From the NCBI GenBank assembly GCA_019638595.1, contig JAHBTJ010000016.1, forward strand, positions 1 to 64,000: a DNA stretch of 64,000 nucleotides, read 5' to 3'. The stretch is from Chitinophagaceae bacterium. Its GTDB lineage: Bacteria; Bacteroidota; Bacteroidia; Chitinophagales; Chitinophagaceae. The translations under genes were made by a program, and so were the position numbers. Shown here piece after piece: positions 1 through 7,720 of the stretch. How positions within the stretch are numbered: position 1 is the first letter of the stretch; every line of letters starts with the position of its first letter. A model generated the notes under the pieces. It saw only the letters and a list, made by a program, of their open reading frames with translations, ran no database searches and was not told where the DNA came from.

Positions 1-300
1 GCGTAACGCAGTGTAGCATTCGCCGTGGCAAAAAACAATAAACATGTACACGGCAACAAACGAACCACCTGGGCAATGTAATGCTTACGGTAACGGACAA
101 GCGAGAGCCGGTACCTGTATCGGGCAACCCATCTGTAATAGCCAGCTACAAAGCCGATGTAATGACGGCTGCGGATTACTCGCCCTTCGGCATGACCTTA
201 CCTGGCAGAGCCTATAACAACCACTGGCAGAAATACCGCTACGGGTTCAATGGCAAGGAAAGCGACAGCGAAGTGAACGGACCTTATAATGAGCTGGACT
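1..300 (+). repeat. Rhs recombination arm, copy 1
   Basis: This stretch is nearly identical to 2521-2790 and, from about position 72, to 4573-4860. It encodes the end of an Rhs/YD-repeat core (NHLGNVMLTVTDK onward). The first 65 or so bases are a leader shared only with copy 2; copy 3 has a short Rhs-coding stretch there instead. In the Rhs frame the leader contains a TAA at 39-41, so this arm is not continuous with an upstream Rhs reading frame. The window starts inside the repeat, so its true left end is unknown. Confidence 0.85.
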
Positions 301-1226
301 ACGGCTTCCGTGTATACGAGCCGAGGCTGGGAAGATTTTTCAGTGTGGATCCGCTGGCGAGTAAATATCCTTTTTATACTCCGTATTCTTATGCAGGGAA
401 TAAACCAGTATGGGTTAGTGATTTAGATGGGCTGGAAGAAGATTGGATGACTACAAGAAGATTTGCTTTGCAAAGACAGGCGGAATTACAACTTGCATAT
501 GCAAAAAGTAATGCTTCTGTAACAATAGGTCCAGCACCCGCAAAGACTTTTACTCAAAAGTGGAGGGACTCACACAATATCATCGATAATGTTACATATG
601 ATATTGCTAACAGTTTGTATACTTTACCACAACAGCTAACTTCAAGTGCAAGACAAGCAGATTATATTTATAATATCGGTGGAAACGTTCATAGATCTCA
701 TGGTATGGAAGGTGAAAAACCGAGGACTGATAATGGCGTAACTGCTTTTTCCTTATTCATGCCAAGTGCAGCTGCTGAAGAGCAAGGGATAGGATTTTTC
801 TCAAAATTTCTATCAAGTTTCGAGAAAAAAAGCCTTCCCTCGGTAGGAAGAATGTTTTCACCTGCTATCGTTGATAGAGGAGTTGCAGAGGAATATGCAG
901 CTGAAACTACATATAAAGGATTTAATAATATTAATAAAGAGTTGGGTTTTCAGAACCCATACTACGATTTATATAGTACAGCGACAAGTACTATTGTAGA
1001 CGTTACTACCACTAATTCAAAAAGTATGAATCTTAGCGGTTTGTATAAAAAGCTGGATAATTTAAGTAGTAAGGTAGAAGGACCCTTCAAAAATCGAATC
1101 CTGCAGGTTTATGTTGAAGAGGGGAGATATACTTCTGACCAAATACAAGGATTAAGAAATAAGCTAGAGCAATACATCAAAGATTATAATCTAAGGTCAT
1201 CTTTTGAAATAACAGAGGTGAAATAA
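81..1226 (+). CDS. Orphan Rhs C-terminal fragment with toxin domain
   Basis: A 381-residue protein. Residues 1 to about 115 are the end of an Rhs core, with the hallmark segment YEPRLGRFFSVDPLA followed by a NKPVWVSDLDGLE-type junction. Residues from about 120 onward are unique to this cassette. The C-terminal 120 residues contain a DLYSTATSTIVDVTTT segment, which could be a PD-(D/E)xK-like nuclease core (acidic residue, then VDVxT), but I cannot name the family. No signal peptide is visible, and the ORF begins inside the core, so alone it is not a complete secreted Rhs protein. The candidate immunity gene starts 10 bases downstream. It is probably a silent orphan toxin end that becomes active only when joined to a full rhs gene. 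Confidence 0.7.
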   Translation: MLTVTDKREPVPVSGNPSVIASYKADVMTAADYSPFGMTLPGRAYNNHWQKYRYGFNGKESDSEVNGPYNELDYGFRVYEPRLGRFFSVDPLASKYPFYTPYSYAGNKPVWVSDLDGLEEDWMTTRRFALQRQAELQLAYAKSNASVTIGPAPAKTFTQKWRDSHNIIDNVTYDIANSLYTLPQQLTSSARQADYIYNIGGNVHRSHGMEGEKPRTDNGVTAFSLFMPSAAAEEQGIGFFSKFLSSFEKKSLPSVGRMFSPAIVDRGVAEEYAAETTYKGFNNINKELGFQNPYYDLYSTATSTIVDVTTTNSKSMNLSGLYKKLDNLSSKVEGPFKNRILQVYVEEGRYTSDQIQGLRNKLEQYIKDYNLRSSFEITEVK

Positions 1227-1236
1227 GAATACTAAA

Positions 1237-2070
1237 ATGAAAAAATTTATTTGTTCACTCTTTTTCCAGGGGCATGATACGTTACAAGTATCAAGCCTTT
1301 TGGCATTTCAAGTACGTAACCTCGGATTTAAGCCAAATTATCTTAAGGCGGGAGCAATTGAAATCCAATATGACTTAAATAAATTGATTGAATGGATTGA
1401 AAATGGGGAAACTTCTGTTAGGATAATGTCAGAACCTAGTATTAATAGCTCGATTAATTGTTGGGCATATTTTGAAGTTGATCGAAACTATAATATATCA
1501 AACCTGACTTGGTGCAATGTGTGCTTTGAGTTTTTGATTGAAACTAACGACTTTGTTACGCTATTGTCGTCTGAAAACTTCATTTATGGTGCTTGTTATA
1601 ATATGGATGATGCATATAATGAAAGTGCTACTAACATAGAATACATAAAGAATGTGGTAGGTAAAAAAAATATTGTAACAACAAAAGATCAATTTGATAA
1701 TTTAATTGTAGATGTTTCTCGTAATTGTGGACGAAAAGAACGTATCAATGGGCTGGAGTTTATTGCTGCACCTATAATGTGGTTCGGAAATAAGTTTAAT
1801 GAATTTATTCCTTGGCGAGATATTCTGAAATTTAGTGGTTCTGAATTTATCAAAACTCAAGAGGGAGAATATGTGTTACTTAAACTGTTTGACTTGTCGG
1901 ATGATTCATCTTTAGAAAAGAATCGAAAAAGGCAGTGTCAATTTTGGGAGTTTTTTAATCTGCAGGAAGTTATTAAAAATTATGAGAAAAGAACTGCTAT
2001 AGATTTGGATGCTTATATGAAAGATCTTATTGAAAAAAAGAAAAAGAAGAGAAACAATAGCAAAGGATAG
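1237..2070 (+). CDS. Putative immunity protein of cassette 1
   Basis: A 277-residue protein with no signal peptide and a Lys-rich C-terminal tail. I do not recognise its family. Its position directly after an Rhs toxin C-terminus, with a 10-base gap on the same strand, is the usual place of a cognate immunity gene, which is the only basis for the role. Codon use is AT-rich compared with the chromosomal genes after 10 kb, as is typical for exchangeable toxin/immunity ends. A strong hairpin with a T-run follows at 2098-2128. Confidence 0.55.
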   Translation: MKKFICSLFFQGHDTLQVSSLLAFQVRNLGFKPNYLKAGAIEIQYDLNKLIEWIENGETSVRIMSEPSINSSINCWAYFEVDRNYNISNLTWCNVCFEFLIETNDFVTLLSSENFIYGACYNMDDAYNESATNIEYIKNVVGKKNIVTTKDQFDNLIVDVSRNCGRKERINGLEFIAAPIMWFGNKFNEFIPWRDILKFSGSEFIKTQEGEYVLLKLFDLSDDSSLEKNRKRQCQFWEFFNLQEVIKNYEKRTAIDLDAYMKDLIEKKKKKRNNSKG

Positions 2071-2097
2071 GAGTATCATCAAATCATGGCACAGGTT

Positions 2098-2128
2098 AAA
2101 AGAGATGGATGGTATATCCGTCTCTTTT
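2098..2128 (+). terminator. Rho-independent terminator after cassette 1
   Basis: AAAAGAGA at 2098-2105 pairs with TCTCTTTT at 2121-2128, with additional GGAT/ATCC pairing inside the loop. It lies 28 bases after the cassette 1 immunity gene. Confidence 0.6.
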
Positions 2129-2177
2129 AATTTTAAGGCTTATAAGAGTAAAAATATGCTAAACGCTGTAGTATCGT

Positions 2178-2195
2178 GTTCCAGAGTTAGTGATA
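2178..2195 (+). repeat. GTTCCAGAG block, copy A
   Basis: GTTCCAGAGTTAGTGATA recurs exactly at 4271-4288 and 7642-7659, each time downstream of an immunity-like gene. It seems to be part of the common sequence between cassettes. Function unknown. Confidence 0.7.
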
Positions 2196-2316
2196 CAGTA
2201 CAGCAATCTTAAACCTTCTACAATACCAGCAGACTGGCAATCATTTATAATGATTTTACCGAGGAGTAAAGCTCAATAGAATTACTATCGTACAAGCGAG
2301 CGTGGCAACGGGTGTA

Positions 2317-2407
2317 TAATAGCATTACAACAGCTAAGTACATAAAAATTCACAACCCTATACCTTACTCCCTACGCCCAAAGCTGATAGCTGATAGCTG
2401 ACAGCTA
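2317..2407 (+). repeat. Inter-cassette spacer, copy 1
   Basis: The block begins TAATAGCATTACAA, runs through an AT-rich stretch with CACAACCCTATACC, and ends in tandem GCTGATAGC words directly abutting the Rhs arm. Related copies lie at 4372-4455 and 9768-9905. The gap 2129-2600 otherwise contains no convincing gene. Confidence 0.75.
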
Positions 2408-2790
2408 CCTATTAACCACAACCTGGATGCAGACCAGCCCAAACATACTGCTGAAAACATAAACCAGTTGGGAGACACTTATTTGATTAACTTTACAAGA
2501 GGTAACAAGCTCTTTGAAATGCGTAACGCAGTGTAGCATTCGCCGTGGCAAAAAACAATAAATATGCACACGGAAACAAACGAACCACCTGGGCAATGTA
2601 ATGCTTACCGTAACGGACAAGCGAGAACCGGTACCGGTATCGGGTAATCCTTCTGTAATAGCCAGCTACAAAGCCGATGTAATGACGGCTGCGGACTATT
2701 CACCCTTCGGCATGACCTTACCTGGCAGAGCCTATAACAACCACTGGCAGAAATACCGGTACGGATTTAACGGGCAGGAGGCAGATCATG
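2408..2790 (+). repeat. Rhs recombination arm, copy 2
   Basis: From 2408 the sequence matches 4456 onward and encodes an Rhs core segment (NLDADQPKHTAENINQ, then LGDTYLINFTRGN). At 2520 it switches to the leader shared with copy 1, which puts a TAG in the Rhs frame at 2534-2536. It then rejoins the common Rhs sequence at NHLGNV. Around 2758 it diverges from copies 1 and 3 at DNA level while the protein stays Rhs-like, which suggests recombination inside the core. Confidence 0.8.
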
Positions 2791-3236
2791 AGGTTAATGG
2801 TCCTTATAACAGCTACAACGCCGAATTCTGGCAGTATGAACCAAGAGTGGGAAGGAGGTGGAACGTTGATCCCAAGCCGACCGTAGGCATAAGCCCCTAT
2901 GCTGCATTTAATAATAGTCCGATTTATAATAGTGATCCATATGGAGATACAATACTTCCGGCGGCAGGAAATGATCTTATTCGCCTTGTATTGCCTACTA
3001 ACGCTACTTTTGAAACTTATAAGGCTGAAGCTACTTATCAGGTTGGAGGTAAGAATGTTTCTGTAAAACCGGGGCAGCTTAGAAGTTTTTCTGCCAATGG
3101 TAAAACATTTCAGGCTAGATGGGATACTAATAGTTTAGATTTTTTAGGGTATAAGGACGATGCCGGAAATTCCGGTTCGCAATACCTTACAACTATTGCA
3201 GAGGAGCCAGAGATTACAGGAGTGGAGTGGATATAG
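2601..3236 (+). CDS. Orphan Rhs C-terminal fragment, cassette 2
   Basis: A 211-residue protein. The first 55 or so residues are identical in type to the other cassettes (MLTVTDKREPVPVSGNPS). The core then ends with a different version: NGQEADHEVNGPYNSYN, YEPRVGRRWNVDPK and NSPIYNSDPYGD. Residues from about 115 are cassette-specific and of unknown fold. It ends with EITGVEWI and overlaps the next reading frame (3227-3736) by 10 bases. The two may be translationally coupled halves of one toxin, or one frameshifted gene. Confidence 0.65.
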   Translation: MLTVTDKREPVPVSGNPSVIASYKADVMTAADYSPFGMTLPGRAYNNHWQKYRYGFNGQEADHEVNGPYNSYNAEFWQYEPRVGRRWNVDPKPTVGISPYAAFNNSPIYNSDPYGDTILPAAGNDLIRLVLPTNATFETYKAEATYQVGGKNVSVKPGQLRSFSANGKTFQARWDTNSLDFLGYKDDAGNSGSQYLTTIAEEPEITGVEWI

Positions 3237-3736
3237 CTAAAGCTTTTTGGAAATATATAAATCCATTTTCAAAACCAGAAGCTTATATCGGCGTCCAAGC
3301 TAAAACAACGGTTCAAAAAAAAGGAGATGTAGGAAAAATGGTTATTCCTTTTGGAATACAAGGAAGCTACCAAGAAGGGTCAGGTTTTCAGACAACAGGT
3401 ATTGGTCCATTAGATAGCTATTATAATCTAGGGGTTAAAAATTTTGTAGATATTCGTTCAATGCCTGGACGAGCGGACTTCATAAATGGAGATCTTGTTT
3501 CTGCAAGAACATTAATAACTATGCCTTTTCTATCAAGTCCAAGATTTGGAAAGGTACAATTGGATATTGCGGATAAGGATATCACAAAAGTTAATATTAA
3601 TAATGTAACGATTGGTGCTAGAGGAGTTATAGAATCTCCATTGGATTTAAAGCTTCCTTTTGTAAATACTTCATATAGTGTTGAACTAAATTTTGGACTA
3701 AGATTTCACTATAAAAACTTCTTTATAAAACAATAG
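3227..3736 (+). CDS. Cassette 2 toxin C-terminal part
   Basis: A 169-residue reading frame starting at a GTG that overlaps the end of the preceding Rhs fragment. The start MDIAKAFWKYINPF reads as a natural continuation after GVEW, so this is probably the remainder of the cassette 2 effector in another frame. The rest is Gly- and beta-rich with no motif I recognise. The next gene, a two-helix membrane protein, follows after 9 bases and would be its immunity partner. Confidence 0.5.
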   Translation: MDIAKAFWKYINPFSKPEAYIGVQAKTTVQKKGDVGKMVIPFGIQGSYQEGSGFQTTGIGPLDSYYNLGVKNFVDIRSMPGRADFINGDLVSARTLITMPFLSSPRFGKVQLDIADKDITKVNINNVTIGARGVIESPLDLKLPFVNTSYSVELNFGLRFHYKNFFIKQ

Positions 3737-3745
3737 CTAAACATT

Positions 3746-4177
3746 ATGTCTTCAAATTATTTTAGCCTATTAGTGTTAGTGTTGATGAATATTGTTGTGT
3801 ACAGGGCAATTTTTAAAAAACTACTCGTAAACGTTAATAGTATACGAAATTTTTTAAAAGAGGGTAAATTGGTAAAAGGAACAGTGGTCGGGTATACAAC
3901 TGAACTAGATTTAGATCAGCACAAGATGTATGCGCCTGTTGTAGAATTTTTTGTAGAAGATAAAAATATGAAGTGTGAAATTAAATCAGATGATTTTAGT
4001 TTTACAAAGGTTCGTCTTAACTCAAGTGTAGACGTATGTTATAAATTCGAAGCTCCATCCGAGGCGATCATTAATCCGCATAAAAATCTTACGTTAAAAA
4101 TAATAACGATGGCTTTGGTTGTGTTACTAATGGCTGCATTAAATGTCGGAATTATTTTTAAAATATTCTCCCACTAG
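3746..4177 (+). CDS. DUF3592-like membrane protein, putative immunity
   Basis: A 143-residue protein with two predicted membrane helices, at about residues 5-22 and 115-138. The loop between them contains GKLVKGTVVGYTTE and YAPVVEFFVEDK, the pattern of DUF3592-type proteins. It sits in the immunity position directly after the cassette 2 toxin frames. A membrane location would suit protection against a membrane-acting toxin, but that is inference from position only. Confidence 0.55.
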   Translation: MSSNYFSLLVLVLMNIVVYRAIFKKLLVNVNSIRNFLKEGKLVKGTVVGYTTELDLDQHKMYAPVVEFFVEDKNMKCEIKSDDFSFTKVRLNSSVDVCYKFEAPSEAIINPHKNLTLKIITMALVVLLMAALNVGIIFKIFSH

Positions 4178-4300
4178 CGCCGGGTGTGCCGTGGAAGTTG
4201 TATAGAAGATGGTAGCAGGTCTACCATAGTCGCTGTGCAAGCGGAGGCTGTAAACCACCCCTCGGGTAATGTTCCAGAGTTAGTGATAGGTAGATTTTGA
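4171..4300 (+). repeat. Degenerate cassette-boundary block
   Basis: It begins with CTAGCGCCGGGTGTG, matching the left half of the GCGCCGG hairpins at 7675 and 8331. It contains a small stem (ATGGTAG/CTACCAT near 4209-4227) and ends with the GTTCCAGAG block at 4271-4288 followed by GGTAGATTT. The same block and the same following bases occur at 7642-7668. No gene is seen here. Confidence 0.6.
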
Positions 4301-4341
4301 GAGGTTAAGTAAGAAAAAAAGTAGCCGGGTAGTTAAACGTG

Positions 4342-4371
4342 AAAAGCCGCTGAGTGATTGGCGGCTTTTTC
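4342..4371 (+). terminator. Terminator, copy 1
   Basis: AAAAGCCGC and GCGGCTTTTT form a stem around TGAGTGATTG. The hairpin and the preceding GTAGTTAAA are duplicated at 8753-8795, where they follow the small Rhs-tail gene. This copy therefore looks like a leftover of the same gene end. Confidence 0.75.
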
Positions 4372-4455
4372 ATAACTAAGTACGTACACTTTATAACCCC
4401 ATACCTTATACCTTCTACTCCAAAGCTGATAGCTCAAAGCTGATAGCTGATAGCC
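4372..4455 (+). repeat. Inter-cassette spacer, copy 2
   Basis: It shares CTAAGTAC, the CCATACCTTATACC-type stretch and tandem GCTGATAGC words with 2317-2407 and 9768-9905. As in copy 1, the GCTGATAGC words abut the Rhs arm directly. Confidence 0.7.
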
Positions 4456-4860
4456 ACCTATTAACCGCAACCTGGATGCAGACCAGCCCAAACATACTGC
4501 TGAAAACATAAACCAGTTGGGAGACACTTATTTGATTAACTTTACCAGGGGTAACAAGTTCTTTGAAATTGCCAACCATTTGGGCAATGTAATGCTTACG
4601 GTAACGGACAAACGCGAGCCGGTACCGGTATCGGGCAATCCTTCTGTAATAGCCAGCTACAAAGCCGATGTAATGACGGCTGCGGACTACTCACCTTTCG
4701 GCATGACCCTACCTGGCAGAGCCTATAACAACCACTGGCAGAAATACCGCTACGGGTTCAATGGCAAGGAAAGCGACAGCGAAGTGAACGGACCTTACAA
4801 TGAGCTGGACTACGGCAACCGTGTATATGAACCGAGGCTGGGAAGGTTTTTGAGTGTTGA
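4456..4860 (+). repeat. Rhs recombination arm, copy 3
   Basis: This is the least disturbed arm. Its Rhs frame is open from just after a TAG near 4449 through NLDADQPKHTAENINQ, FFEIANHLGNV and YEPRLGRF. It lacks the leader of about 65 bases present in copies 1 and 2. From 4584 to about 4830 it is nearly identical to copy 1. Confidence 0.85.
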
Positions 4861-5458
4861 TCCCATTACACATTATTACCCATTCTATTCTCCCTATCAT
4901 TATGCCGGTAACAATCCCATTTATGCTGTAGACCTGGATGGATTAGAGCCCAAAGGGTTTCATTTCAAATGGGTACATTCCCAATATAAAGGTGCAACAG
5001 CTACTTATCTGGGAAATCCTGCAGGTCAAATCGGCTACAATGTTAATATTACCAATGATGCAGGTAAGACTGTTTATACAGGGGTTATTGAGAAATACAA
5101 TGTCAGGGATATAGATAACAAGCTATATCGCGTTTATGAAGCTGCTACAGCAGATAAACCGCTTTATTGGTCACAAGAAATTAATGAGCAAGGAGAAGCA
5201 TTGCAGCCCGGACGAGTTGTAAGTTTTACTTGGAATCGCCCGAATATGCATGATGCTGAATTAGCTGGTAATTTGTCTGCTGCTTCTGCATTAACGTTAG
5301 CAGGAGCATTTGGGGCACCAATATCGCTTGAAGGAGTTGGAAGTGCATATGGAGTGGTACAAAGCTATGCTTTGAATATTGCAGCAAAGACCGCGCTGAA
5401 TTTTTATAAATACGGACCGGCAATTGGAACAGCAGGCAGGATTGGAGCTGAATTTTAA
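4517..5458 (+). CDS. Orphan Rhs fragment, cassette 3, stop-interrupted
   Basis: A 313-residue reading frame from a TTG. The frame is open further upstream, so the start is arbitrary. Residues 1 to about 145 are the Rhs core end with GRFLSVDP and NNPIYAVDLDGLEP. The remainder is cassette-specific. It ends at a TAA (5456-5458), but the same frame continues open to 5812 with a ParB-like toxin domain. This is therefore probably one gene broken by a nonsense change. Confidence 0.65.
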   Translation: MGDTYLINFTRGNKFFEIANHLGNVMLTVTDKREPVPVSGNPSVIASYKADVMTAADYSPFGMTLPGRAYNNHWQKYRYGFNGKESDSEVNGPYNELDYGNRVYEPRLGRFLSVDPITHYYPFYSPYHYAGNNPIYAVDLDGLEPKGFHFKWVHSQYKGATATYLGNPAGQIGYNVNITNDAGKTVYTGVIEKYNVRDIDNKLYRVYEAATADKPLYWSQEINEQGEALQPGRVVSFTWNRPNMHDAELAGNLSAASALTLAGAFGAPISLEGVGSAYGVVQSYALNIAAKTALNFYKYGPAIGTAGRIGAEF

Positions 5459-5479
5459 GATGAGAGTGGTGCGATTGGA

Positions 5480-5812
5480 ATGCAAGGTGCGGCTTTAAGT
5501 AAACTTGAAAGTTTCACTGCAAGTCAAATAGGAAAATTTATTTCAACAGAAGCTGGCGCACAATCGACTGAACTCTTCAAGAATTTAATTAAAAGCGGAG
5601 ATAAGTTTTTGTGGTCTGAACGAATAGATGCAGTAATTTATGGAGGTCAAACATACATATTAAATGGCCACAATAGGCTTTCTGCATTGTCTGAACTTGG
5701 CGAGGGTAGCGCAAGCATTTATATGATGTCTATTGAGGATGCTACTAAAGAATATGGGCAAAAAATGAAAGATATAGCTGAAGGTGCCTTTACTCAAACT
5801 ATCAAAGAATAA
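5480..5812 (+). CDS. ParB-like toxin domain, end of cassette 3
   Basis: A 110-residue segment in the same frame as the preceding Rhs fragment, separated by one TAA. It contains VIYGGQTYILNGHNRLSAL, the GHxR-type core seen in ParB/Srx-like nuclease domains that are common as polymorphic toxin tips. A separate start at 5480 (ATG) is possible but would yield the toxin tip without its delivery core. The candidate immunity gene starts 4 bases after its stop. Confidence 0.6.
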   Translation: MQGAALSKLESFTASQIGKFISTEAGAQSTELFKNLIKSGDKFLWSERIDAVIYGGQTYILNGHNRLSALSELGEGSASIYMMSIEDATKEYGQKMKDIAEGAFTQTIKE

Positions 5813-5816
5813 TTTA

Positions 5817-6239
5817 ATGGATAATGATCAAAAAGCTCTATACACATTTGTAGCAATTATCAAATCATTTGAGGAGTGTTTAAAAGCCAATTTCGGTACA
5901 TTTTGCTATCCACATTTGAAAAGAGAAGAGTCAATTCCGATGAATGGACACATTTTTTGTAATGGTAAAAATGTAAAATATCGCTTTCACGGAAGAGGCT
6001 GCACTATAGAATGGGAAAAATTTAGTATAGATTATGACGTTGCTAATGACGCTAATAAAATCTTATTATCACCTTGGAAGTTCTCGAAATTTTATAATGA
6101 ATATGTTGAAGTAAAGGTATCTGTCGAAACCGTGTACGAAATATTACAGAATTTAGAAAAAAAAGGTATTTTAATTAGTGAGGAAAATAGTTCAGGAATG
6201 ACATTTCATGTTAGCGAGAAATGGTTTGACACTGTATAG
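5817..6239 (+). CDS. DUF6896-like immunity protein
   Basis: A 140-residue protein starting at the ATG 4 bases after the toxin stop; an in-frame upstream extension into the toxin is unlikely. The segment KYRFHGRGCTIEW followed by acidic and aromatic residues and PWKFSKFY resembles DUF6896-type proteins, often found beside polymorphic toxins. It has no membrane segment. The role as antidote to the ParB-like toxin rests on position. Confidence 0.55.
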   Translation: MDNDQKALYTFVAIIKSFEECLKANFGTFCYPHLKREESIPMNGHIFCNGKNVKYRFHGRGCTIEWEKFSIDYDVANDANKILLSPWKFSKFYNEYVEVKVSVETVYEILQNLEKKGILISEENSSGMTFHVSEKWFDTV

Positions 6240-6272
6240 CACTGATAGTTTAGTTCTCCACAGAGTGAAATT

Positions 6273-6334
6273 TCTCCGCAGTGTCTGCCGCGTTTAGCCT
6301 GTGCGTTGGCAGGCGACGCTGCGGTAGGCGGAGA
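6273..6334. repeat. REP-like palindrome, left
   Basis: TCTCCGC pairs with GCGGAGA on the outside. Inner arms GCAGTGTC/GACGCTGC and TGCC/GGCA extend the stem with a few mismatches. It is probably a substrate of the adjacent RAYT-type transposase family. Confidence 0.55.
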
Positions 6335-6382
6335 GAACGCGTATTGGTTTAAGGTAATATTGCCTTATCTTAGTGTTAGCCT

Positions 6383-6999
6383 ATGCCGGTACGCCGCCAA
6401 ATATCAGAACCATTTGGAATATACTCCATCACATTTACCTGTGCCAGGTGGTTGCATCTTTTCTCTATCACAAATAGCTATTATGTAATATACAATTGGT
6501 TTGATTATCTAAAGTTACAAGGTCATTATATTGTTGGGTATGTAATAATGCCCAATCATGTTCATACAATAATAGGTTTTATAAATACCGGTAAATCTAT
6601 TAATACCATAGTGGGTAATGGCAAACGCTTTATGCCCGTCCGATCCATCATCCGGGCGGAGTATATGAACTGGTATCACAACTGGAGCGGCAAAATCATC
6701 ATAATATATTGGTGCAATTAGAGCAATGGGTGAACAACACAGATAAAGCACGTAATAAAAATCATGAAGTATTTGAGCCATCATTTGACCATAAAGAATG
6801 TATAAGTGTTGGGTTTATTGAACAAAAATTGCATTACATACATATGAATCCATGTCGCTGGAATCCTCCGCTTGTGACGCAACCAGAAGATTATATACAC
6901 AGTTCTGCTAAATATTATATTACCGGTGAGCAGAGCGTATATGGTGTTTGTAACTACATGTTGTTGCAGGATGTAGATTTGACGAAACAAAGACGATGA
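6383..6999 (+). pseudogene. Frameshifted REP-associated tyrosine transposase
   Basis: The first frame (6383 to about 6635) reads GIYSITFTCARWLHLF, then GHYIVGYVIMPNHVH, which is the HUH motif, and SINTIVGNGKRFM. The family pattern then continues in another frame from about 6632 with VYELVSQLERQ, which probably holds the catalytic Tyr. HEVFEPSFDHKEC, KLHYIHMNPC and HSSAKYY follow to 6999. A single frame change near 6630 (TTTATGCCC) explains the split. Y1 transposases of this family act on single-stranded REP palindromes. The break makes activity unlikely unless supplied in trans. Confidence 0.8.
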
Positions 7000-7007
7000 T
7001 AATGCCT

Positions 7008-7054
7008 CGCAGAGTCCAGCTCACGCACAAAAGGCTCAGAGTTGAGACTCTGCG
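7008..7054. repeat. REP-like palindrome, right
   Basis: CGCAGAGTC (7008-7016) is the exact reverse complement of GACTCTGCG (7046-7054). It lies just after the transposase and inside the right end of the mobile element. Confidence 0.55.
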
Positions 7055-7121
7055 GAGAACCAAGGGCAAGCAGTATAGAGTAGATGTAGAGGTTCAACGT
7101 GGCGAGAATTTTAAATACTAG
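7055..7121 (+). pseudogene. Toxin C-terminal tail left by element insertion
   Basis: After the mobile-element end the frame reads RTKGKQYRVDVEVQRGENF and stops at TAG 7119-7121. The immunity-like gene starts 6 bases later. A short formal frame begins at 7002 (ATG), but its first part is only the REP palindrome. I read this as the last 20 or so codons of a destroyed toxin. The family is not recognisable from such a short piece. Confidence 0.45.
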
Positions 7122-7127
7122 TCATTT

Positions 7128-7640
7128 ATGGATGAAGTTATTAAATCACTAATTGAAAGAATCGAATCAGTCAACGATGAAACAAGTATGAGAGCGTTAT
7201 CTGATTTAAGACTTGTAGTAGAGAGGTTTACAATGAATAGATATGAGGAAAAGGAAGAATCAGATTATAGAATACTCTTTTATGACAAAACTTTAATTGA
7301 TTATCGATTAAAAGAAGATGATTATGATAATATAAAATATTTTCTATTTTATATTTTGCTGAACTTACCGGGTAAGGCTTTTTTTATTGCTAAATGCATA
7401 AAAGTATTGTATGATGAGACTGCTAATGAAGCGATTTGTAGTGCTGTTGAAGTTTTTTTGAGGAAGAATGATGAGGTCACTTATGAGTTACTATTGGCAT
7501 TAATCGATCAAGATCAATCGGAAATACGTTTTGTTAATCAGCGAATAGTTGCTTTATATAATAAAGTGCTAAATCAGGGTGGAAAACTTAGTAAGGATTT
7601 AGTAATTAACGATTTGAACTACAAAGAATTACCCAGGTAA
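7128..7640 (+). CDS. Putative immunity protein, cassette 4
   Basis: A 170-residue, acidic and probably all-helical protein, beginning MDEVIKSLIERIES and lacking a signal peptide or membrane segment. I do not recognise its family; the helix-rich layout would fit a HEAT-like or similar helical immunity fold. It follows a toxin tail by 6 bases and is followed at once by the GTTCCAGAG block and a GCGCCGG hairpin, the same order as in other cassettes. With its toxin destroyed it is an orphan immunity gene. Confidence 0.5.
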   Translation: MDEVIKSLIERIESVNDETSMRALSDLRLVVERFTMNRYEEKEESDYRILFYDKTLIDYRLKEDDYDNIKYFLFYILLNLPGKAFFIAKCIKVLYDETANEAICSAVEVFLRKNDEVTYELLLALIDQDQSEIRFVNQRIVALYNKVLNQGGKLSKDLVINDLNYKELPR

Positions 7641-7641
7641 T

Positions 7642-7720
7642 GTTCCAGAGTTAGTGATAGGTAGATTTCCTACTAGCGCCGGTCTGGTAGCCGTGCAGAT
7701 AGCAGAGCCAGACCGGTGCT
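7642..7720 (+). repeat. Cassette-boundary block with GCGCCGG hairpin
   Basis: GTTCCAGAGTTAGTGATA (7642-7659) is followed by GGTAGATTT and then a hairpin: AGCGCCGGTCTGG (7675-7687) pairs with CCAGACCGGTGCT (7708-7720), with one mismatch. A sister hairpin lies at 8331-8376. The same order of block then GCGCCGG sequence marks the ends of several cassettes. Confidence 0.7.

Larger units (their letters stand above)
6253..7060 (+). mobile_element. RAYT/REP-like element with 14-bp inverted ends
   Basis: GTTCTCCACAGAGT at 6253-6266 is the inverted copy, with one mismatch, of ACTCTGCGGAGAAC at 7047-7060. Between them lie a strong palindrome at the left (6273-6334), a frameshifted REP-associated tyrosine transposase (6383-6999) and a second palindrome at the right (7008-7054). 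The element interrupts the cassette array: a toxin tail and its immunity gene continue immediately to the right, while the start of that toxin is missing. Confidence 0.65.

Noticed and set aside
2030..2212. Small plus-strand frame overlapping the cassette 1 immunity gene end
   Set aside because: It overlaps the Lys-rich end of the immunity gene, reads through a terminator hairpin and ends in the GTTCCAGAG block.
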